DNA from: Rhaphigaster nebulosa | Taxonomy: Eukaryota > Arthropoda > Insecta > Hemiptera > Pentatomidae | Reading direction: 5' to 3' | Length of the DNA: 64,000 bases | Assembly: GCA_948150685.1 (NCBI GenBank) | Contig: OX411306.1 | Location: 143,979,092-144,043,091, forward strand | Part shown: positions 48,611 through 59,817 of the stretch, in pieces | How positions within the stretch are numbered: position 1 is the first letter of the stretch | Layout of the letters: every line of letters starts with the position of its first letter | The notes under the pieces: model-generated | Seen by the model: only the letters and a program-made list of their open reading frames with translations | What the model was told of the DNA's origin: nothing | Databases searched by the model: none | Program-made: the position numbers and the translations under genes

Positions 48611-48807
48611 CTTCATACCTCGATCATTTGTGAATTTAGAGGAAAAGTATGTAGTGTTTTAGAATCGTTATACCAAACCCATTAAAAAAAAAAATAAAAA
48701 TAAAAAAATTGTAAATACATAAAATCCAAATAAATGTAATTTTTTTTTATATATAAATATTTGGAAATACTAAATCATAGTGTAATCATCTGCAGCGTTT
48801 TTCAGCT

Positions 48808-49350
48808 TTTACTTTCCTTATCAGATATGTAAGAAAGATATTGTAAACGGGTCGAATTTTCGATGTGCAGTTTCCAAAGAATCTATGCGTTTCAGAACCC
48901 TCTGAGTCTAAAAACGCATTTTCGGGCTTTGGTCTGTATCTATATGCCACGATTAGCATCTCTTAAACGAGTAAACTGATTTTGTTGAATTTTTTTTTTT
49001 GTAGAGTTTCGTCCCCCGACGCCTGTGTACCAAGTAGACCACCCTGTGCGCAATAGCCGAAAAACATATTTTTTACAGATTGTAGCGCCAAAACGGCTCT
49101 AACCATTAAGATGAAACTTTCCCAAAATCTTCTCCTAAAAGCACCATTAATTTTCTAAATATAACACGCCTCTGAAAAAAAAGTTATGAAGAAAATAAAA
49201 CTTTATTCGCGCATAACTCATAATCATCTATCGAACGGTTCATAATCATTTGAATGTCAATTAAATTCCCTGCAAAATGAAAAAAACAAACAACAACATT
49301 CAAATCGGATCATTATTAGAGCGTATTGAACTTTTTACTTTCCTTACCAC
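48808..49350 (+). repeat. Dispersed repeat beginning TTTTACTTTCCTTA
   Basis: Starts with TTTTACTTTCCTTATCAGAT and an imperfect complementary TAAGAAAGATATTG, then a conserved-looking block (GCGCATAACTCATAATCATC, AAATCGGATCATTATTAGAGCG). It closes at 49336 with another TTTTTACTTTCCTTACCACAT. The start and the GCGCATAA(C/T)TCA block are shared with the element at 53.9-55.0 kb. Confidence 0.6.
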
Positions 49351-50197
49351 ATATAGACCAGCCAGTAGAGAGATTCTATGACGCAAAAGGTGGGGTAGAA
49401 TGTTTTATTTTTTGAACTTGTTTATATGGGTACAAATAAGTAAAAACCAAAAATGCTAACACCTTGGGAGAATTTTTGGCAGCCGCTAGAGAACTTGATT
49501 TCTCTCCACGGCTTTGTTTGACCCTGACCGAATCCGCAGAATTGGCAGGGTTATATCTTTAACCGTCGTTATTTGTAATAATTTCAATAGGTTGAAATTC
49601 ATGATGTAAATTACATAAAATTTAGATTGTTTATTGGGTCATCACCGACTATGGTTTGTCTTTAGAAATCATCATAATCCTAGGCTGACAAATAAAAAAA
49701 ATTACTGAATAACACAAACTTTTTAGTGTTGTCAGTATTAAGAGAATATATTCTGGAGGAGGTGCTGCTATAATTTTGACGAGATAAGTGCGTTTTTAAA
49801 TATTTTAGTACTAGCGTTGAAGCCTTTTCGTCGTAAGTGATAGGAAGGTGGTGGCTGTTTTTTAATAAAGTTAGAATGTCTAAATCTTTCTTCCCTGTGA
49901 AGTCAGTTATTCAAATACAACGTTTCGGTCTTCTGCTTTCCACCTTCGCATTGAAGCAAATAGAATGATACAGTTGATTAAAATCACTCCTCGCTAGTGG
50001 AGATTACCGAGAAGAATAGGCCTCAAAGGGGCTGTAATAGCCATGTTTTGCAACAATGCTCATTTTCTTGGACCCCTTTACGTAAACATTTCTACCTTTT
50101 CGAGTAGACTTCACAGTTATTTGTACTCTCCGCAACATAGTTTTTTAATGACTACTTCCATTAAAAAATAAGACTGACAATAATTTTTATTTCTTAG
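49351..50197. other. AT-rich intergenic sequence
   Basis: No gene, RNA or mobile element is recognised. Confidence 0.4.
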
Positions 50198-50427
50198 AAG
50201 TTTTTAAAATCTGTGTTCATTACGAAGCCATAGTTGTAGAAAGGACCTATGGACTAAAGAATCCTGTATCTGATGCCGCCTCGGTAGATGAACATCGCCT
50301 ATTGAAGGCGATAAAAGGTTGTGAAACCACTCCCTCAGCCTCTGCGATATCTGCCTCAGAGGAAGTTATTCTAAATTTAGTTTCCCCTATTGAGAAATAC
50401 AGAAAATCTATCATTGGAACATTTTGA
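50198..50427 (+). other. Unassigned open segment after a splice-acceptor-like site
   Basis: A stop-free 76-codon frame follows TTTTTATTTCTTAG and reads VFKICVHYEAIVVERTYGLK, then DAASVDEHRLLKAIKGCETT, then a Ser/Ala-rich part and KYRKSIIGTF with a TGA at 50425-50427. Amino-acid composition is balanced and base composition is less AT-rich than its flanks, unlike random frames here. It has no ATG. It could be a terminal coding exon, or a fragment of an unrecognised mobile element; no partner exon was identified. Confidence 0.25.
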
Positions 50428-53400
50428 CGTTCCTCTATGTAGCGATAATTTTAAAAGGATTCACTTGAATTCGCATTTTTTTTTTCCTTGCGACATGATA
50501 GGTGAACTGTGACTAAGAATTTAAGCTAAAATTTTTAAGATTCTAGTACAAAACCTCAAGCCTCTCAAATAAGTCAATAAACATCTAAGAAGTCAACGTT
50601 TTGCTTATTCAGGCCTGATGAGGAGTAAAAAGCATATTTATCAACAGTATAAAAAAGGCTATCCAGATAGAGACATTATATGACTTGAAGACGGTTCAAT
50701 GATTCAGTTATTCTCAGGAAAAGCTAAAAATTTACAAGGACTTCAAAATTCCCAATTTATAGAAATTGCGGCAATGATAATAAATTTTTTTTGCTGAGGT
50801 GGTAATGAGACTTGGCTGTAATGAAGAACTTACTGTCCAACCGTTTAATAAAGAATTATTCCTAACCTGAAACAATCCGCATGTTGGTATTTTTGAAATT
50901 TGAATTTTTAGGAAGTGATTAAAACTAATTTCAACACATTAACAAAAGTAAGGATCACAATTAGACACGAGTGATGTAATTTCAATTGATTGTATCATAG
51001 ATAAAATCGATAACGTAATTGATTTTCAATCAGACTTTCATAACCAAACTATTACCTCATTACCCTCTCAAAATGAAGTTATAAATTGGGTAATGAGTAT
51101 ATTTATGGAATGGTAATTAAAATTTGAACTTTGAGAGCCCACCAAAGTAAAATCGATAGAGCTATGTCAAAAACCAGAATGCCGTTCTGTTAGGATTTTA
51201 ATAGAGTAGAAGATTAATTAATTTTAAAAACTTCAAAACAATACTTTAGGAGAAAGGTTAAGGAGTGGTAACTACAAGAATAAAAATACTTGACGGAAAT
51301 AAGTCAATTTTATGTGAATGGTGTAGCTAAAGTGAAAGGTGGACCATTGGGCAAGGGCGAGATCTTTGCAGGGCTGCCACTGGTCATCTGTGGAGAACCT
51401 TCCACGAAATATACATCTTACTCCCGTCCATGTAAAAAAATCAATAGTGTGACGGTAATGATAAACACCAAAACAAAGTTTAGATATAAAACTCAAAATA
51501 TTTCAGTTTTGGCACAGTAAACATCATAACCTTTTGCCGATGGAACTTATTTTCGGGAAACAATGGAGCAATTAGATTTAATTGTGTGCTTAACTAGAGA
51601 CACGTGGTGGTAAAGAGAATTGAGATGTTTGTTTCAACAAAAATTTCGATAATTTGGTGAAAACTCGTCATATTTGTTTTTGTCAAGTCGGAAAGCGAAA
51701 TGAACACAAAGCTTAACCTGCTTCGGAATTATTATAATACTATAATAAATAATAATGCAGCTGAATACCGATAATTCGTATGGTCAAGGGTCCGAGAGTT
51801 AAATATGAATTATCGAGATTTCCAATAATCGGTTGTAATAAATAAAAAAAATAAGAAATAACAAAATTAATACAAAATTGTCCTTATTTGATGGTACATA
51901 CTAACAACATAATTAGATCAACAAAGCCATAAAATATTCGCATTTGAAAAAATGGGTTATTTTCTTATGCTGCAATGCTTGAAGACCCGTCTTGTAGGTG
52001 GCTTTGTTGGCCATGTTCAGATTAAAAAATTAGTTTACAACAACATCCGATTTTGCTAACATATGACGCACGTTGTAGATGAATTGTTTTGCCAGAACTG
52101 ATCGTCGGCATTTCAGTTTCTTTTTCATCTTTTTTTCAAAAGGAGTCTAAAACTTCCTCGACATTTATGATCCTAGCTGCTGCTAAACATTCATCAAAAA
52201 AGACGAAATCTCGGAAAGTTATGAGAGTTTCTTCATTTTAAGGTAGGAGATTGTCATCCTCGATGCTGTCAAGCAGCTTCATAACTGTTTCCTTGCGTTA
52301 AATGTCTCCTTCCTTGTATCAAATGTCTTAAATAGTTGCATATTGTGAAGGAATATGAGAAGTATGATATGTAGAATTATGTGATTGTGTTGTCTTATCC
52401 TGTGTTGCAGTGGTGCACGAAGGGAGTGTCCCCTGTAGGGAGGGGACTGGAGGATATATTCCATCCGAAATGTACGAAAAAGGATAAAGTTTCTAATTTA
52501 AGTAATATTTTCTGTAATTTTTAACAATAATATTTTTCCAATTTTCACGTTATCTTTAAAACTTATTACCAATTTGGCGATTATAGACCTTTCTTATTAA
52601 ATTCCACCCACCCAAAAAACATTTAAATCTCCCAACGAAAAAAATTCTGCGTACGCCCCTGCTCTATCAGGAGGAATTGGCAGAATATGAACAAGACAAT
52701 GAAAAAAAAGAAAAAAAAAATCAGTTTGAAGCAATTTTAAACTATTTTGACCTTTATTAGGATTCCATTTATATGACTTCAGGTACTTAATCAATGGACC
52801 ATGTACTTAACCAATGTAATTAAAATTGAAGACATGAGTGGATGGAAATGCTAAATTACAAATTATGGAAAATGAATTTTTTCTAACGAATGAATGCTTA
52901 TGTGCTTATCAAGGCCTTGTAATACTAACAACCCAAAATTCTCGATTAATCGCTTGAGCTCTCCTGAGTCTATGATGTAATAAATTTGCGCATGCGTAAG
53001 CAAAATTGGGGGATGAAATTCGATAAACTTCATGTTGGACCATTTTTACACTAATCGCCAACTTTGGGCCAAAGCCGAAGGACCTTTTTCGAAATACAGG
53101 TTTCAATGGAAAATCCGTTTACGCGTATGCAAGCGAAAGAGGGGGATTAAAATAATATCGGAGCATCTAGATACCAACTCGCATAATCCCTGAAAATTTC
53201 ATAAAAATCTTATTAACGGTAGTACTGCTGTATTAAAAAAATTGCTATCAAAGTTTTTTCAGGTATCAATTTTTTTTTACGGACTCTTGGTCTAACTGTA
53301 GCCATAAGCTAAAGGCCCTACTCCAAATCATTTTTCTAAAAAAAAAATTTGTATGCCCAAGTTGATCTAAAAATTACTCCTTTTTATGACATATCTAAAC

Positions 53401-53931
53401 CCTAAATGCGAAATTTGTATCCAAAACGTTGGTTTTTTTAACATATCGCGGCAGAGTAGGTGTTATGTCTCCGTTAAATTGTTTGAATCACAGATAGAAA
53501 GATAGACAAGGAACTTACTTTGTTCCTTGATGTCTAAAACGTAATACGCGAGTGGAAATTTCCGAATCTGAGGATAAAAAATGTTTTCACTTCTTGCATA
53601 AAAAATTACATAATTTTGGCGATCCATTTTTCACAAGTTGAAGCAAGATTAATTTCCCGCCTACCTTATGAATGATAATTTATCATAGTTATTCACGAAT
53701 ATTGATAAAAGTAGGTATATTTTAAATTAAGCCATATTTTTTTTTTCCTCAATGGTTATTTTGATAGGGAAAATCTACTATTTTTCCCTCTTGTGGATCC
53801 GCCACAGTTTTGATTTAATAACTAGCTATGATCTATCGAAGTCTGCAACACATCAAAACATCAAAATGGATTATTTGTATATTACTTTTTTTGACCTTTG
53901 AACGAACTCTATCCAGTCCACAGTTAGCTAT
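50428..53931. other. Gene-poor AT-rich interval with decayed repeats
   Basis: No gene is supported. GCGTACGCCCCTGCTCTATCA at 52651 resembles the end of a transposon type common in insects. The block 52900-53110 is less AT-rich and has an open minus frame that I regard as repeat-derived. Confidence 0.4.
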
Positions 53932-54990
53932 TTTTACTTTCCATTACCTCTCTAGGAAACATATAATAAGGGGAAGTATTGCGATCGTGAAAATTTTCGA
54001 ATTCGAGTTTTCAACGGAAATACACGTTATAAGGTCCCATGAGTCCAAATAGCCGTCTCGCTAAATGGTCTGTGTCTGTAGGTATGTGAACATCCGAGCT
54101 CAAAAACGAAAAGTCGTAACAAACTGAAAATACGTATTTAAGGTAGGTACATTCGTGGGATGGTACAGCAACTTTTTCGTCAAAATCAACTGACCGGAAG
54201 TGTCACTTTGTATTACTGATTTTACACTGTTTTAAAATTTTCTCTTAAACGGTTTTAACGATTTTGATGAAACTTGTCTAATGTCTTCTCCTTAAAGTTC
54301 TGGAACTTTTGATGTATGTAGTTTATCAACGAGAAAATGTAGGGGAAAAAGTTAGAGCGAAGAGAAAATTTTATTTGCGCATAATTCAAAAAGTGAGTAT
54401 TTTATGGTAAATTATGTATAGAATTGTTTGAAAGGTAATTAAATTATCTAAAAAAACAAAAAAGAATCATCAAAATCGAGCCAGTATTGTCAAATATATA
54501 GCGCCTCGGACTGACCGGGAGTGGCATTTATACCACTGATTTTACACTGTTTTAAAATTTTCTCTTTTTTGATGAAACGTTTGACGTTTTGATGAAACTT
54601 GTCTGTCTTCTCCTTAAAGTTCTGGAACTTTTCATGTATGTAGTTTATCAACGAGAAAATGTACGAGAAAAAGATAAAGCAAAGAGAAAATTTTATTTGC
54701 GCATAATTCAAAAAGTGAGTATTTTATGGTAAATTATGTATAGAATTGTTTGAAAGATAATTAAATTATCTAAAAAAACAAAAAAGAATCATCAAAATCG
54801 AGCCATTATTGGCAAATATATAGTGCCTCGGACTGACCGGAAGTGGCATTAATATCACTGATTTTACATTGTAATTCAAAAACAGAACATTTTATGGTAA
54901 ATTTTGTATGTAATCATATGAAAGATAGTTAAATTATCTAAAATACCAAAAAAACAAAAGAATTATTTAAATCGGGCCGGTATTAGTAAA
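53932..54990 (+). repeat. Dispersed repeat with internal 321-bp tandem array
   Basis: The start TTTTTACTTTCCATTACCTC and GGGGAAGTATTGCGATCG echo the hairpin start of the 37.6-kb family, followed by TTTTCAACGGAAATACACG. Two full tandem units of 321-322 bp start with TGACCGG(A/G)AGTG at 54191 and 54512. A third unit from 54834 has an internal deletion and ends near 54990. Each full unit contains ATTTGCGCATAATTCAAAAAG and ATCATCAAAATCGAGCCA. The second unit carries a small insertion/deletion around TTTGATGAAACG. It is non-coding. Confidence 0.85.
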
Positions 54991-57900
54991 GAAAAAGCGT
55001 ATCTCATAAGGACTACTAGACCCTAGATGGAAAGTCGAGCGTGTCCGGAAGGAGACGAATGCGACCGAATCGGTAATTACATAACAGTAGAATTGGAGTA
55101 ATTTAATAATTTCTACTTTTATATTATTTAATGGAAACTAAATGATTCCATGGAAACCAAATCGAAACTTTTAAAATATATTTTCAGCTTGACAAACTTT
55201 GTAGTACTAAAGTTGGGGTTGTTTCGAGTACTTTTTATGTGAACTCTTTAAAATAATCTTAAAGATAATTATTAGAGATTGGTAAAGAAAAGTTGTGTGA
55301 TGCGCACCGCACCAGATGTTTAGTATAGGAAGTGAGTAAGGATGAAGAATAAGATTTATAAAGATTGGAATTGAAGGGGGTGATATGCTATTAGTAAGAG
55401 CTAGTTTTTGATAAGCTATATTGTTGACATTTCTTGAGGCAAAGAAATTTATAGCGTTATTAGGTTTCAATTGATTTGGAAAACAAACTACAATAAGAGA
55501 AATATAAACAAAAATACAAGGTAAAATAAATGTTCGGGTTGTATAGGACTTCAATGATTGTCTTTAGCCAAAAAAAAAAATAATTAATTGCAATAATTTC
55601 ACATAATTATCTAACTATTGCTATTATAAATTGTGTAAACCACACATATACGTTTCGACATTCACAGGTCTCTATTGGAATAAGCTGCGAGTTACACATT
55701 GAAACCGTTTTCCAACATTTATATTCACTATTTTTGACTATTCAAAAAATGATTGTCACTGCCTTTCGAACCTTCCCTTTTTATTATTTAATTTTTTTAT
55801 TGATCTAAATCCTTGTTTGGATTACCTCAATTTATTGTTTATTTTTCTCTATAAATTATTTTTTGATCATATATGTTTCACAACACACTTAACATAATAC
55901 ATATTGAGTACAATTACATGATCATGTCTCGTGCATGTAACTGCTAATCTTTCTCCACAGTAGTAGACCAATTTGTATCCATGAATAATAGTCGCTAACA
56001 ATATAAGTGGTCTGAAACTCACGGGAGAGAAAAATCTCAGATTCATAAGTATTTCATCAAAAATATAAATATATATAAAATAAAAAATAATAATAAAAAT
56101 TTATTTGGATTGATTTTTTTACATACTTTGGTATAATATTTACAAAATACTTTATATTTTTTTTCTATTTTCATAAATGGCCGAAATATGGAGATTTTAA
56201 ACCAATAATTGGCCACCGTTTTGAAACGAAATCGCGGATGGCTGAATATAAAAAAAAAATCGGTTCAGTAATCTCGGAGGAAAGCCGCGGACGGCATTTT
56301 TTTTATTCCATTTTTTGGATCCTATGTATCTTGTTAAATTGTTTTTTCTTGGTCGGTTACGACGATTCATTATTGGAAATAAACCAAAATGTTGACTTGC
56401 TGAACAATAGCTTCTATTAGGTATAAAATAGCAAGGTGTGTAAATAAAGGTGGGCTCACTTGGGTCCGCAAACCCGCAGGACATATTTCGCTTTGCCTTC
56501 ATTGAAGTTTTCTATTATTAACTTCCCAATTTTTTCAAAATATCCAACCAAAATAAGAAATACCAATTAAATAATGGCTTCTAAATGAGAAATTTCTTAT
56601 TTAGAAATAAAATTTGTAATGAGAGAAAATTTTTCAATAAACTGAAAATATTTGTGATTAATTTCTTCTGTACAAATTTAGTATGCATCTATAAAGATTA
56701 ATTTAAAAAATATTAATTTTAAAAATTTGACAAAATTGTAATTATATATCTATTATCAATTGTAACATAAAAGAATAAAACAAGAAATATTTCCTGATGA
56801 GAGCATATCCCCGAAACGTTGGCATTCTTATGCTACAAACTTAATAAATACTTTTATTGGAAAGTCACCACTGCCCATCCTTTTAATATGTAATTAAATA
56901 AATTTAATTCAATTCAGATTAAGAATATTTATTAGTAAAGCAATTTTGCTGTTGAAAAAAAAAAAAAAATAGTAAAGCAATTTTTCTAACAAGAAGATGG
57001 AAGCTACAGACTGATTTAATTGAAACTTTTTATGCTGACACTAGGCAAAAATATATTAGACATGTGCCCGAGAGTGCTTGCCAATGCGCCTTGAGACCCA
57101 AGAAAAAAATTATTTTAGATAATTTCAACAACTTTTAATGCTATTGTTTTCTGCATTTGTTCTCCATGGATTTCAATGTTCTCCTATAACAATCGATTTG
57201 TTGTTGTTTTTTTGTGCAAAATAAGAAAAAATATTGCCGACTGTATTAAATGAGTAAAAATACAAATTTATATATTGAAAAAAAAACTTGTAACAAATTG
57301 CGTAACCAAAAGACGCTTACAATAAAATAGTTTAAAAAAACTATTTTAGGAAAAAGCAAATCAGAATCTTTTTTAGTGTTATTTAAAATCCTTAAATAAG
57401 AATTTTGATAGAAATTTTTGGACTAGATTTTTCTGTAGGATTTTGTTTTCCTCCCGATGTCCGGCGTTCACCTAAGCATTCATTATTCCTCAGGATTTCA
57501 TCCAAATTCAAAGTTACTACAATCGTTGGAAAGCTGAATTTCTGATTTCATACCAATTTTATTTTATGCCTTTCTAAGAGAGAAAAGGTAGTTTAAAATA
57601 ATGAAAAACTCTCCAACATTTGTATATCCAGTTCTAATTCGATAACGAGAGTGTGGTTTGTTCCATTTCCTGTAGTTCATAGAGCACTAAAACACTCCCA
57701 AGTTTCGTATAAATCGGTTGAGTCGTGTTGAAGTGATCGCAATTTCTGTGATCTTCGTATAAAAATCGAGTACCGTTTTGTTTTTAGCTTTTGAGGGTCG
57801 TTTTCGACACCTTATCTCATTTATATAAGAATACTGTCACCGGAGGTTTGAATGTTGTAGAATCTTGTTTTTCAGACCGTGACTGTCAACATACTCAGAA

Positions 57901-58019
57901 TTCAGAACCGTAAAGAAATAAAACAATAAAAATGGCCAAATTATGTACATACAGTTATTTTTCAGAAGAGAGACACGTGCTACTAAACAGGAGTGTTTTC
58001 TTCAAGAACAATTTATAAT
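54991..58019. other. AT-rich intergenic sequence
   Basis: A 115-codon minus-strand frame at 55207-55554 is hydrophobic and has no ATG. A pair of overlapping frames near 56200-56500 looks repeat-derived. There is no convincing gene. Confidence 0.4.
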
Positions 58020-59045
58020 GTTCTATTATAGTTGAGAGTATACTTAAAATATCTGATGAGGACACCCCATGACTTCCTTGTACGGCTATTAAACTATAAA
58101 TCGGTGGCTCAAAAAGTGATTCTGAATTTGGTTACTAGTTTCCGAACATAGATAGGAGTATCTCAAAAAAATATTGACATATAGACACACACTGATAAAT
58201 ACACACGCACACTAGTTCTTGTTCTTAATCCGTTATTATGTGTGGTTTTCTTTCAGTAGGTAACAAGTCCCCAAGACATTTTTTCGTGTTCCTTGACATT
58301 AGAACTGTCTATATCACTAGATAAAGCATTGGAAATCGACGGTTTCAGCATTTTAAGCGGAAGAAACTGCTTAACGTATATCTTATTCTCCTACTGCAAA
58401 CTTGTTCAGCTCACAAATGGGGAGGAAAAAAATCGCGTTTATAACCTTTATCACCGAACCATATGCTCTCTGTAATAAATGTCAATATACTTTTTGACGT
58501 ATTTCTTATGACCTTCAAGCAAAATACCCCTTTCGGATCTTCAATTTCAACCAAAATCTATTATATTACTTTCATTGATATAAAAGTCTAATTTACCAAA
58601 TTTCAGATGTTTTAGATTATATTTTAATATAATTTTTGGTGAAAGTCTAACGTGACCTTCGAGTAAAGTACCACTTCCGGTTTGCCAATTTTTACTAAAA
58701 TTTCTTATGCAGTTTATATTAGTATGAAAGTCTTAAATACCAAATTTGAGAAATTTTTCATAATTTAATTTTTGATGAAAATCAGTAATGACCTTTAAAT
58801 AAAGTACCACTTCCGGTAATCATTCAGTGACCAAAAAGAGAGGTTCACAACTAGATCATACAATAATCCGGAATACAAAATTTTAACTTTCTACAGCTAA
58901 CCGTGTTTGAGTTATGCGATATAAGTACGACGTCACGACGAACTAGTCAAAATGGATTCAGGATTGGTCAAAATGGATATTTCCGTTGATATCGGAAAAC
59001 CGAAAATTTTCGTGATTACAATACTTCCTTTACTGTGTACAAATA
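58020..59045 (-). repeat. Inverted copy of the 1-kb composite repeat
   Basis: Read on the minus strand from about 59045: AGTAAAGGAAGTATTGTAAT, the TCAACGGAAATATCCATTTT block, three diverged tandem units marked by GACCTT(C/T)(A/G)A(G/A)(T/C)AAA(G/A)TACC on the plus strand at about 58512, 58650 and 58791, an AC-rich stretch at 58183-58212, and the CTATAAATCGGTGGCTCAAAA tail at 58094-58114. It has the same order as 37647-38580. The extra sequence between the AC-rich part and the tandem units makes it slightly longer. Confidence 0.82.
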
Positions 59046-59429
59046 ATGTAATATATGTAAAAAACATAAATTTAACAACGTTGTTCCATATTACATACCT
59101 ACTTCCTGTAGATGTGCCTCAAAGATCTTTTAACTCCAAAGAATTTTAATTTTTTTTTTTTTAAAGTTAGTAAATAATAGTAAGAATAGTAAGTTATCTA
59201 CCAAAAAATCTCCAGTTATATGAAGTGAATATGCGTGAAAGTTAATAGAAAATGAGAAATGTTTTATTCAAAAATAAAATCAGTCACTACTAAAATAAAT
59301 ATAAATCTTAAACATGAAGAAATAATTTAAAACTTTCTAAAATAATAAATTCTGATTCAATATTTCAATATTAATTAAAGAAACTTAGGAAATGAATTAC
59401 TCAATCAGTGATTAGAATATCCTACGTAT
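59046..59429. other. AT-rich intergenic sequence
   Basis: Nothing is recognised here. Confidence 0.4.
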
Positions 59430-59817
59430 AGTGGCGTGCAAGGTCCTCGGACGCTCGATCCTCTCTTCATTTTAGAGGTATACTTATAATATTCCTGGCC
59501 TTAACTAAAAATAAAAAAAGATTTTTCTATTTTGTAAACCTCCGATAACAGCGAATTTATGGTAAAGTAATATTTTCACATTAGAATTTAACTTTAAAAA
59601 AATTATTATTAAATTTTACATTTCCAAATATACTAGAAACAAGAGTAGCTTACATCGTAAAATTATACATGATGAGATCATAAAATGTTATGCACAAAAA
59701 TAATGTTTGAAATAAACTTCCAATTTGAGTAATACAATTTTTTTTTTATTCTCCAATTTTACGCTCCTACTATGGTACCCGAGGCGGACCGTCCTTTGTT
59801 CCCTTGGCATGCCACTG
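59430..59817. mobile_element. MITE-like element with AGTGGCRTGC ends
   Basis: The left end AGTGGCGTGCAAGGTCCTCG and the reverse-complemented right end AGTGGCATGCCAAGGGAACA form imperfect terminal inverted repeats about 390 bp apart, with GC-rich ends and an AT-rich non-coding core. Target duplications are not clear. Confidence 0.55.

Noticed and set aside
52909..53106. 65-codon minus-strand frame with normal composition
   Set aside because: It lies in a block of decayed repeat sequence; there is no domain and no splice context.
55207..55554. 115-codon minus-strand frame with a hydrophobic, secretion-like start
   Set aside because: It begins with TTG, has an in-frame stop a few codons upstream, lacks a good acceptor, and is Ile/Phe/Leu/Asn-rich as expected of AT-rich non-coding DNA.
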